A stretch of DNA of 64,000 bases, from the NCBI GenBank assembly GCA_036362985.1, contig JAYGXS010000007.1:8020657-8084656 (forward strand). Reading direction: 5' to 3'. Source of the stretch: Ligula intestinalis. Lineage: Eukaryota > Platyhelminthes > Cestoda > Diphyllobothriidea > Diphyllobothriidae. How positions within the stretch are numbered: the stretch's first letter is position 1; each line of letters opens with the position of its first letter. This document shows positions 22,401 through 34,400 of this stretch, in pieces. Under the pieces are notes generated by a model that saw nothing but the letters and a program-made list of their open reading frames with translations, searched no databases and was not told the DNA's origin. The translations under genes were made by a program, and so were the position numbers.

Positions 22401-25400
22401 CGTCAATTTATTCATGCTGCCTTTACTGTATAAAGCATGCTCTACATCTATTGCAACATTTTAAGAGAACTATGTGACTTCTTTCTCAAACTACAGGCGA
22501 AAACGTTATTTTCCTTAAACGGGATGTACACAGTGCGCCGGTTGTACATCTTTAATTCAAGTGTAGCAATCAGTATTTTGGAAAATTATTCAGAAATTTA
22601 GAAATTTTTTATAAGCGAAAGATACCCTTTTTGAAGTATATAATTTAAGAAAGGCCTCATTTGCTATAAAACGAGTACAAGAAATCATTTTTCATTTTTC
22701 CTTTTTCATTTTTTCATTTTTCATTTTTTTCATAAAATATATTTGAATATATAAAGGCAGCCAAAATGAATGATAAAGACGCATACAATTTAAGTAGTTA
22801 CTTTTTACATTGCATACATTTTGTTAGTGGTCAGAAATAACCTCGTTCAAAAACTGGCATCCTATCATGACTGAAATAACTTCAGAATCGACTTAACGAT
22901 AATCAATATGACGACCTTACTTAATGTGGATTAGCGAAAGAGTATCAATCTTTCGTATTTGTCGGCATGTTGCACGAATTCTGGCGCGTACTGTATAGCG
23001 TAGAGGTTGGGGTAATGGCTTGCATGAGCGCCTGTTCAAATCGCAAAAGCCGCTTACACATGGTCCCGCCTCCAGTCTTCCAGACTGACCCCAGACTGTG
23101 GCGTGGATGGAGGGAGTGTGGTACATGCTGCCGAAGTATATCCTAACTGTAGACTAATGTATGCTCAAGTCATTCATCCTGCGTCCACTATGTGCTGGGG
23201 CACAGGATGGACTTCTTTGGACTGTCCTATAATGTTTCGCGGGTAAAAGCCTGCATTTACGAGTCCTTACCGACTTCTGAAGCAGGATTCCTGTGCGATC
23301 TTCCCAAAGTCTGACTAAATTTCTGTGCAGCTTGCAGGAACAAGCGCCTCATCCAAGTCTATTTTGCAATTTTGAGTATTATGCATTTATACAACCGTTG
23401 CAGAGAATTCCGTTGGACTGAGCCAGGCTCATCTTCCCAGTAAGACTGAAAGGACAGCTGACTAAATTACGGAGTTCACAGATTTGGTCGTTTTATTTAC
23501 ATCGTTGTGTGCTGTCGAGTGCATGCCGGTCGATGTTTAAATTTTCATTAACATACTACCTGGCGCATCTCAGTAACAAGTTTTTATCCGTCACGCATTT
23601 TGACATGCATGTCTACAGGTAACCCTGTGTCAATGCACTTTATGCATCTTTCTCGCATGCGTTACAGATTAACAGCGAGATAATGCGGTTCAGTCATGGA
23701 ATGCATGCAGCCTGTACAACACTGGCAACCAACTTGAAGGCCTCCCAGCTGGAGTCAGCGGACGCGCTAGCTAAGAGTCGGCGTCAGCTGATGAAGGAGG
23801 AGGAGGATGCCAAGCTGCGCGCCCAAAGTCTGACCGAATCGCTGGCACGCAGTCAGTCCAAGCTGGCGGAAGCTGAGAGCAAGCTCATAGAGCTAGCTCA
23901 GAAAAACCAGGAGCTGGCTGATGAGGTCTGCTTTCATTTTCATTTGTATCATGCTATATAGGTATTTATTTTAAAAGTCAAATACCTTCTTTGGGAAAAG
24001 TAGAAAAATGTGTTTGATACGTTTTTGGCTCCGATTTCTTAGAGAGTCTTTAGATGTTGAGTAAATGCGCAAAAATAATTTAGTTTTTAAAAGTTCTTCA
24101 AAAATGGATTCGTTTTTTCTCCTTTCTGCTAGTAAGCGGTGGCTGTATGCCTAATTGTGTCTTGGCTGGCTCTCGTCTCCTTCAGTATTTAGAGTGCGCC
24201 AGCTAAAGATGCATACCTTTTCAGAGAACGCATTTGACTTCAATTTATATTTCCTGCCTTTCACCATGAAGTGGGACCGGCAAAGACAAGGGAGACCGGA
24301 ATGGTCATTTGTGGTTTATAAGTCATCATCAGCCAGTCAGTCCCAATTCCAGATTCAAACCTGGGACCTGTGGCCATTGAGTTCAACGGTCTACCATTGC
24401 GCCGCAGGCTCGTAGCTTTGTCAGTTTTATACGTATGCGTTTATAGTTTAGTGGAGGCACGTTTATCGATCAGCTTATAAAGCATAGGAAGGTCGAATAA
24501 AGTTCATATTCCTTGTCAATTGATGTGAAAGTGTGATTGGCCAATCTAGTAGTAAGCGAGAAAAAATAGAGCTTTCTGGTTGACCGTAGAGCTCTTTATT
24601 ACAGCAGTCGAGCAATTTCTCTTGCAAGCATTACCTGAACTGGTTTCAATTTCACTTTCCATTTTACGCTGGCAGCAATACTTCCAATGTCTCCTTTTAA
24701 TTTTTCGTCTGGAACTATTAATTCAATTATCAAACGCGGGTGCGGGTTTGATTTTCAGCTAACCTAAAATCCGGGGTTGGTTATGGCTGGCTGATGATGA
24801 CTAAAAAGTCGGATCTTATCATTCCTGTTAGCCTGATCAGGGTCGGTTATATTATTCTGCCTATAATATACTTAGTGCTGGATGGCTACTAGCACGATTG
24901 AAGTGTGCGTTGCAGGGCAAAGAGGACAAGCGTGTTCTGTAATGTGATCGGCGAGCGGCCCGACTATCACTGTTACTATACCTTATCGCCACCAAAATGA
25001 CAACTCATCCGTGATTCACTGGTTGGGGCATTGTACTCCTAGCCATGGGGTTGAGAAGGTCTGGCTGAGGGCTTCTTCTATGTCAGAAATGGTCACTCCA
25101 CCTTCTCCAGTCTTTTGTTGCTATCCCTTCTTGTATCATTGCTCGACGCTGTACGATTGCCTGCACCATTTGCTCGTAGCTGGTCTAACAACCTGACCGG
25201 AAAAGGCAGTGGGAGATTGGCACGGTTATTTCTGGCTTATTATCTGTCATCAGTCGGTTAATACCGACACTGGGTTTGGATCATCTGGAATAAGATGCGG
25301 AATTCATGGATTCTTTGGCGTTTTTATTTCCAGCGTTCCGTAATTGAGGCACGAGCCTGTTGTTTCATGGGTTGCAAGATGGGTTCATTAACTATCGTAG

Positions 25401-28400
25401 GATGGCCGCTCACCAATCAATTTCAGGGATATTCTCATCCCGGTACGCTTTTTAGATCAATAGACAGCCATGGTTTGTGATCACACAGTGGCCAGATATG
25501 AAACAGGATTGGGGCGAGGGAGACTGTAATGGACGTTTGTGGCTTATTAGGCATCGTCCCTGCCCCAGGTTCACATACCCTGGGAATGTTCCTCATGTAT
25601 ATTTTGCGTGATTGCAGCTAACGAAGAGTGTTTAAGGTATCGGTACGGGAGTGTGCGTGTGACCATGCTAGGCGTGTTGTGTCTCTGTTAATTCAACTGG
25701 TCAACCTCACCGATTTATCGATCAGCAGGCCTGGTTTAACTCAACGTGGACGCACAAAGTTAGTTGGCTCCAGTATGAAACTTAGTGTGCACCTGAATGC
25801 TGTGTTTTGTTAATTCCCGCCTGAACTTTCAACCAAATCGTCAAGCTTATTGGTTTATCGATCGGCTGACTTGGCTCAAATCAATGTGGACGCATACACC
25901 TAGTTGACTGCTATACTTAACGTTGTCCAGACTCCGAAGAGCATATTCCATGGCGATTTGAATGACGGCAGTAGCCTGTGGGAAAAAAGTATCACCAACA
26001 CACATAGAATGACAATTTAACCGATTTCCCTTTGCATTGAAGCTAAAAACCGATTCCCATTGTGCCTTGGGAAGCAAATGCGGCAGATAAAAGCCTCTAG
26101 CATCCTATCTCTAGTACAAATAAAGGAAAGGGGGTTTAGTTAATATAGCTCAACCGACACAGTTTTGTTGTTTTCTTAATTCTAAAATGGGTCTTTAAGA
26201 GCAGACTAATGCGCAATAACGATGAGTTATGTTGCCTCAAAACAGGATTTGAGTACAAGAATTATTTGCGCCAAATTCCAGGGGAAATATAATAAGGGTA
26301 TGGATTATGTATGATGTTAAAGTAACGCTTATCGATAAGGCAAGATAGGTCTGAATATAATGATAGGTGTAAACTTAATGTTAACTGCAGACTGAGGGTA
26401 AGGATTAAGATTGAGGCTGGGCGTTAGGGTTAGGCTGCGGGAATATTTACATCTCCTGGAATTATGCGGAGGGTCAGTGTTTTGTCCCCCAGTTTTATAT
26501 ATGGAATAGAAGACAGACGCGACAGCAGCGAAGCAGTTTACTGCAACCCTCTCTGTGTGTACATAAGCTCCTTCGCGTGTGCATTAGCTTGTTCCCCTCT
26601 CCAACAGCTGTTTACGTCTGCAGCAAACCCTCTCAGTGTACAACAAGTCCTCTCTGTGAGCAGCAAGGCCTCTATGTCGGAGGCACTTCCTCTTTGTGGG
26701 CAGTAGACCCCGCCTCTTGTCGGCGGCATCGTATTCAAGGCTAAGTAATCTTTGCCCGCTTTGTCTTTTCGTATTTATCCATGCGCGAGTGGCCCATTCG
26801 GGCGGTCATTGTGTGACTTCGGCACCATCAGGTTTGCACACTCTGACGGCGCCCTTTGTGCCTGCGCTGTTTCATGTGTGCGGCTTTCTTTGTCATCCTG
26901 ACTCAAGGTTGCAAGAAAGTTGACTCATGTTCTGTGCCACCCTAACAGTCATGTTAAGTACTTGGGCGAGGCGTTCCTGCATCTGTGCTCCCCCCCCCTA
27001 GAGGGCCATATCGAAAATCCTTACCAAATGCGCCCAAAAAATTAAGCTTTTCAGATGAAAACTTTGAATTGTTATGTAGAAAGTGATGCGCTGGTGGTTG
27101 CATATAATAATTGTACTTGAGCTTTTTCGTCACTGACTGGGTCCTCGATATGTGACCTCGTGTAGGATTTTAGTCTGGAGAATTAACATCAAAGCTACTC
27201 CACAGTAGTCCGCCACATCTCACTCAAGGCAAAAGTGAAAAACGTACATCGAGCAACCATAACACAATTTTTAAGCACCCAACCAATCATTTAATGCATT
27301 TGGCATTTAAAATCTATCCTTGTATCTACTCAGTTCTTTAAAAGGCAACGCTTTTTATGCACCTGTAGATTAAAGTTAATAATTTTACAGAAATATTTGT
27401 GCCTTCAGGATTTCCGCATTTCTGAAGGAGATGGTAATTTTTTTATCAAACATAGATTTTGGTATTTTCACTCTACCGAGTGGTGTTTATGTTTTATTGG
27501 AAGATTTTTAATGCTTCTGATTGGTCAAAGTAATTTGATGAGATTACATGTAGCATTAGTTACTGAAATTAAATTTCCAATTCCTTGATTTCCCTCTCAC
27601 AAACTGGGAATAAGGTACTGAAAGTGCCTCATAAACGATAAGCCTATGCCATTGAAAATGTTTTTTCTGAAAATTTATGCGCTTTTGAGAATATTTCCTT
27701 CTGGGAAATAATTTGCGAAAGTCGGGAGAAAAAATCGTTCGGAAAAATTTTTGTTAGCTGTGTAGTATTCTCAGTTGGAAGTCAATCCGCATCACGTTGA
27801 AAAACTGAAATTTCAAGTTATGTCCTATAACAAGGATGTGTGCGCATCACGTACATATGTGCTCTTGGCAAGTCACGCGTTCACGCTGCAATGATGAGAG
27901 CATCGATTTACATATACATAGTCCACACACGAAGCCCGAAAATCTGAGATTGGGAGGGCTCCCCCTCGAGGACTAATACGCCAGAAATTCCCATCCGAGT
28001 CTGCCTTTTGTCGGCTTCCCTTACAGTCTTTAAGCGAGCCGACCAGAAAGTACCCCTCATATCACATGGCTACCTAAATTAAATAAGTAGACACGGTAGC
28101 GTCACTAAAAATAAAGGTTGGTTGTTAGATCCCTGCCTAAATATCTGCATCTGTCGTCCCTTTTTCAGCTCACAGAGAAGGACAGGGTATTAAACACTCT
28201 TCAACGCTTGCGATCTTCCTTCACCCGGATCGCTGTGGAGATCCCCGAGGAGCAGACTGCCCCCACCCAACCCTCCGCAGTTCCTGGCGGTGACGACCCA
28301 ATCAGCGCCACACGCAGGCTAATTGAACAGACTTACACCATGCATCAAGCCCTCTCACAAATTGCTCAGGTAGACCTTACTCGCAAACTATTTGCACACG

Positions 28401-31400
28401 AAACAAAGCAATACCCCTGACATTTGTGAGATTACAGATTTAAGTGGAGTGCTGGTTAAGCCCTCTTCCGCCATCTCTGCAAAATTGCCTTCAGTTAAGC
28501 TCAGCACAGGTTTTTACGAGGTGCGCGTGGTTTGAGAGAACAGTAGATAAAGCCAACGAGTGTACACATTTGAGCGTGGTGTATGTGTGCGGATGATCAA
28601 AGAAAAGTAGAGTGAATTTGTAAGGCAAAGAAACGATTAGGAAGGACGCAAATTAAAAAGAGCTAAATCATTTAAAATTTTTAAAGTTAAACTAATACAA
28701 ATACGTAAGGAGTCGAATTTGGGGTCTATTTTGATTGCCGCATTTCAGCCGTCGTGGCAAATGGACCTGTTTACACTGCTGCTGTTTTGTTTTGCAGCAC
28801 AGATTGTAACTATGACGATCTTTCCATGAAAAAAGACGGTTCACGTTTGTAATATGTTTCCATTAGAATAACTAAGAAAATTTTTCGTGCCCCGAACAAT
28901 GAGAGAGAATAAACGATCAGTCTAAGACCAACTGGCCCGGTCAGTACTTAACAATTTTATAGATTTTTCGTATCAACCACTTTGAAAACGGATAGCTGGC
29001 CAAACAGCTGTTTGAATTTTCTGCAACTGATGAATCTGTTCCTCTGAAAAAGGTGCTGAGGCACCGATCAAAATGTCTATTCCACTCCTAGGCCCCGGCC
29101 GCTGCCCGACTCTGTGAATTGGGTGGCGCTGAACCTGTTATTTCTTGTTACCGTAACATGCCTGCTTATTTGATTTAGGTAGGTAAGTCATCTAATGGTG
29201 CGGCGGTGTGGTTGACGTAACCAGTGATCTTGTATACACCCTCTCGTTATTCTGCAGATGGTGATTGCGGACAGCGCTGGCGCGGACGCAGACGAGGCCC
29301 AGGAACCCCTGCTCACCAGTTTCCAGGTGCGCTACAGGTCACCAGACGAGCATCTGGCCGACCTCACTGCCGTGGCAAATGGTGAGTTCGCAAGTTCTGC
29401 GAGCCCATCGCCGCCACCGAGAATGCCACGTCCGCGATCCACCTCACCACCCTCCAACGGTTCCCGAGAAACCATAGCCCCCCGTATCACCCGATCCCGT
29501 TCACCGGCGCGACAGCCGGAGCTCGACTGCCTTCGAAGATCCAGATCGGTGCCGAAGCTGGCTGAGACCACCGTGGCTGGTGTGCAGACGGCCCTCAATA
29601 GGAGGTCAATGCAGGTAAGCTGATCAAATCATCAGCAGCCGGGGTGGGGGTGGGGGTGCCCAGCCGGCGGAAGGACTACTTACATATGCGCATATGATGT
29701 ATGTTTTGTCGCAGAATGTTCTTTGATGTGTAGATGGAGCGCTTCAGGAAGCTTTTCGCCCTCTCTCTTTGTCTGGCAGGTACAAGCCTTGAGGCTGAAG
29801 TTGACACATCTGCGTGGACGAATCAGAGGCCTGAACAAGCGTCTCGAGGACGGAGACGCTGAGAGACGAAGGCTGACGGAACAAGTGGGCAGTCTTCGCA
29901 ACGACTGTGACCTCACCCGAAAGGAAGCCGAGGTAGCACGCTTGGAGAGGGACAAGTCCAAAAATGCGCTCAGGTTAGTCAAGTCAAGTTTATTAAAGGA
30001 AATATGAGCAAATGCCTTTGAACTCCCTATTGGTAGATAGTATTTAAGAAATTCATCGGCACAGCCAAACATTTCAAAGAAGTCGTTGAAACAATTGTAG
30101 GTGACTGCTCGCTTGTTTCACGTAATACACTCACATGTGGTGATGACAGTTAACACGAGCCAACAATGTAACTGAGCAATAAGAGCAGACAGTTAGAAAC
30201 CGGGTGCCAGAGAAGAGCCATTGTTTATCTTAATCCTAGTCTAGATGTCCGGAGAAGGTGAACAGATGGCTGTCGGCTCAAGGGAAATGTAAGCAAGCGC
30301 CTTTGAGCTCCTTATTTGGTAAAACAGTGGCTAAAAATGCATCGGCACAGTAGAAGAAATCGACAAAAAGGCGTTTTTTACATAATTGCAGGCGAAGGGT
30401 GAGCAGCCTGGGTGCGTAAACAGACTGCTGTCAGAAGGAGGGACAGTATAAACCCTACACACATGGCATAAAATAAGATAAATATCTCAGAACATTATAC
30501 TGGAACATACATTTCAGAATTAGCGTCATGTAGCCACCTGCTCTAAGCGTGAGTCGGCAAAGTACCTTTGTGAGTTGTTTTACTTGAAAGCGTACAGCGG
30601 GTTAGATTTATGGTAATTTACAGTTTTACACAGTTGGAAGAGGGGCATCCATTTCCATAGTAAATCAACCGGGGGGTTTAACCCATCATTACGTTACAAA
30701 GGTCGTGGTTTTGAAGATTCCAGACCGACAGATAATAACGAATCTGTCCTGGGAATATTTCTGATTGACCAGGGGACTGATATTCAGATTTAAAAGCTCC
30801 TTCTCGGTGTGACTTTTCTGGTACTTCGAGCCACGTGCACAATAATCTAGCACATTTATTGGCGATCAATTGGTATGTAGCATGTTTTGAGGGCATCTGG
30901 GTGAGATGGAGAAAGTCTGATAGCTGCTGCGTTAGTTTTCTCTAACATAACCTGCGAAACGCAATATAACACGTAAGTCAGGAAGCAAGAAATAGTTCTG
31001 ACTGTAATGTGGTACCGGTAGAAATAAGGGCTTTGCGGGGGTTTTATGCTGAAAAGAAGCATGGGATGAGAGCCTAATATTTAAAAAATCGCTTTTATTA
31101 TTTCATAAAAAGATTAATGAACTTTGTCACTTTAAAGAACATCTGGAAGTTCAAATAACTTGGCTCCATAATGTTATAATACTAGGAGTTAATGACTATC
31201 TTGCCAACCTACCACGGTTGAAAGACTTTATCGTCGAAATATCAATGACTGGGAAACTGATTAGGGAAACGTGTTCCAGATATAGGGTCATGGTGTGATG
31301 TCATATCGTGGCGGACAGCCAAAATGCCTAACCCCCCTTCGTTATCCAAGGCTCACGGCCCCAAAGTCGTGTCATCACAAAAAACGGTCACAATGCTTTC

Positions 31401-34400
31401 TTTCACCGGCGCCCCCGTCCCCCGAGGCTTGAACTCGCAGCTGCTTCTGGTTAACCGATAACAGCTGCGTTAGCGTCTCCCTGTCCTTCGGCTTTCCGGC
31501 GGTCCTCAAAATTGACTTCAGCATATTCAGTCAAACACACATGTGCGCACACACCCGTGCATACACGCGCGTCCAAATAAGCACGCCTGCCTAAGCGCCA
31601 CTTGAGATACACCACCCCTTGGCCGATGCAGCAAAGACCTCTACAGGCGACATCCACTCGGGCAATTGCAACTCGCCAATGACAGAACATTTGAACTTGC
31701 TTCACAATTATTTTAAACCAACTGTCATCGCCCCACACAACAGACAGTCGACTCTCTCAGGCCTGGCTGGACGAAGTCAACACTAGCCCTGGCTTCACCA
31801 GTGGCCACTGCCGCCTGAGACAGCAACTCAAGCTTCTGTACAGAATAATACCCTCATTCGAGTGACTGTTGCCTTTTCCCTTCAACTTGGGATTCGACCT
31901 GAGGATTGTAGTGATCCGAGTTCACCCACTACCTAGATCCGTACAAATTGGTGACTCCGACGCGCTTCCGTAAAAGCAACCAACGCGGTACCGCTAATTC
32001 CGAGTAGGAAGTTGCGAGCATGGCCCAGTCGACAGCTGCTGTAATGTAACCAAAGCCAAGATGTCACCATCTAATTTCGCCTTGTTTGAATCCCCAAGGC
32101 AGAACACAACAAAAAGAGCGCAAAAGTGGAAGCTCCTTAGCGTACCTAGTACAACATATTTGTGGCAAGCAGCGCATCGGACCAGTGCAATCGGACCAAT
32201 CAGATTGCGTCCTTGAGGGGTAATTTGCCGAGTGGCTTTCAGGCCGACCGAGTGGTAGGGCAGAGCACTAACCTCGGCCGGCGGCTTTTGCGATTTCATC
32301 ACGCGCGCGGCCTTTGCCGATCGATAGTGTCCTCTGGTGCGAGTCCTCAGGACAGCGTGTTAACCAGTCTGTTAGGCCTACTGCTAGCAGTAGAAGCAAC
32401 CTCAACGAAGCAACCGAATTTAACGAAACCGATATCAGAAATCCCCACTTCTAAAATTTAAGTAATTAGTTGTAAGTATAATTTTACATTGGGCATCGCA
32501 TTGCGTTTTTTCCCTATAACCTTATTCCTGCGTCAGTCGTCAGTGCTGTGTTTCCACCGTGGGGCGCGCAATAGACGTTGTCGCTTTTTACTCAGTTGCG
32601 CAAGCGAGATGGTGAACAAAACCATATCCGGTCGAGTCTTTGTTGCATCAAAAACAAATGCAAATATTGTAGTATTTTTGACAAGCAATAAAAATAGTAG
32701 GTTGGGTTGGACTTAGTAAAATGCCACTAATCGAGGTTTGAAAAATCACAGTCACGGAGGCTCCACCTCAGTTCTCGCCCTTAATGGATACCCGGAATGA
32801 GTAAACTTCCCCCCAAGACACTGCCGGTGCCCGTATATTTTTTTCGCTTTCCAATATTATTACTAACCAACTCGTCGTTAACGGCCCATGCTCTCTTCCT
32901 CCCTCTCGCTCAGTCTTTCTTTGGAAGAAAAGAACATCCTGGAGAGATCGCGGGTCACCACTCTGGAGCAGTTGGCTTCCATACAGAACGAAATGGAACA
33001 GCTAAGACAGCTGCTACAGACGACCGCTCGTGAGCGGGATGAGTTCGCGGAACAGCGCGATGAGAAACGTCTGGCCTATGAGAGCGAGGTAGGTACACCG
33101 TCATTCCCCACCTTCCCCCCGCAATTTTGTTCTCTGCTTGAGCTTTTGTTAATTTTTGACACCCCCGGATTTTTGGTTTGTAAGAGAATAAACGTAATGT
33201 AGAAGGCTCTGCCCCCCTGATATTGTCCCCTCCTCCTGTGTGGATTTATTTACTTGCAAACTCTCTATGCACCAAGCAACTCCATTAGCAGCCCCACACA
33301 ACAACACAACCAGCCATTCGTATTACATATACTTAGGCTACTTACGGTTTGTGAGTAGATATAAATGCATACTTTTCAGATTGGTAGGTATCCGCGGGTT
33401 TCTCAAATGCGCTAATGTAAACACTCGCCTTTTCAAGCTCGTCTCTTTGTTGGAGCTTTAATCACAGACATTGTTAACACCTAAGAGGTTAAAGGGCGCT
33501 TGCTTATTTATCATCGTAATAACTTAACTGAATTCTACCTTCATTTTCCCAAGAAGAGGAAGAAGAAGTGGAGGCGATTCCTGGGACCTGGTTATAATTA
33601 AGCTGACGTTTACACGCGCGTAAGAGGCACCGTTATGAAACCCGACTGAAGACAGGACGCATTCTCTCAAGACAAACGGCAGGAAACGGACATGGCTCTG
33701 GCGATGGAGACGAGAGAGTTTCCGAAACGTCAGCTTAATTATAACCAGGTCCCAGGAATCGCCTCCACTTCTTCTTCCTCTTCTGGGGAAAATGAAGGTA
33801 AAATTATCTCTGGACCGCGAATATTTTCGCATATTAACTGAATTTGCTCAAAATTTCCTCCAGACTCGAGAGGTAGCTAGACTACAGAGACTGTTGGAAC
33901 AGGCGGAATCGCGATCTTCCCAGCTGCGGGAGAAGATCAGTGAACTACAAGATCTGCAGCGCAAAACGCAAATGGAGAAGGACGTGCTAGGACATGAGAA
34001 GAGCGAGGTTTTGGATCGGGCCGAGAAGGCTGAACAGAAACTAATGGAGCTGGACAAGAAGATGGCAAATGTAAGTTTTAAAGGATAGTTATACTTATTG
34101 ATCTTTGCAGTACAACTTTTATGTCTATCGTGAGAGTTATAATTGACGTTCGCCGGTGGTTATACTGCAAAACATTTCATCAAACTTCGTAAGAATTTTA
34201 AATGTGCTATCACTGGAAATGTTGAACGAAATTCGGAAATGTATTTGCGTTTTGAGAAGATTATTTAAATAGCATTGAGATAATATTCGTGCAGCATAAT
34301 ATCAAGTTATCTCAGTCACTTCAGGATGCTGGCTTTTGAGCGAACTTCTTTCCGGCCACTTGCTAAAACTAAGGTCTGTTTTATGTAGAAGACATATTTC

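Larger units (their letters stand above)
18232..23667. other. Intron 4 (5.4 kb, longest)
   Basis: Contains an inverted-repeat element (18375-19240), an unidentified open region (19234-19760), two palindromic MITEs (20072-20547, 22000-22995), a dispersed repeat (20748-20870) and a SINE-like end (22996-23160). 20871-21999 and 23161-23667 hold nothing I can name. Confidence 0.6.
23926..28168. other. Intron 5 (4.2 kb)
   Basis: Carries degenerate SINE copies (24276-24415 minus, 24725-24830 plus; scraps near 25190-25280 and 25500-25580) and a CTCTcTGTG-rich imperfect tandem at 26535-26710. 26711-28168 has nothing recognisable; the runs of C near 26990 and TTAGGG-like text near 26430 look incidental. 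Confidence 0.55.
29974..32913. other. Intron 8 (2.9 kb)
   Basis: Contains two related dispersed repeats (29985-30075, 30278-30370), an LTR-like end with a primer-binding-site-like motif (31740-31962) and a repeat shared with intron 4 (32037-32160). 30371-31739 and 32161-32913 have no recognisable gene. Confidence 0.55.

Noticed and set aside
26390..26440. TTAGGG-like words (also CCTAA-like at 39260-39300)
   Set aside because: Only one or two degenerate units each; not a telomeric array.
29258..29381. Shorter exon 7 using the internal GTGAGT at 29382
   Set aside because: It would end in phase 1 while exon 8 requires phase 0, and it would remove a linker that vertebrate rootletin also has.
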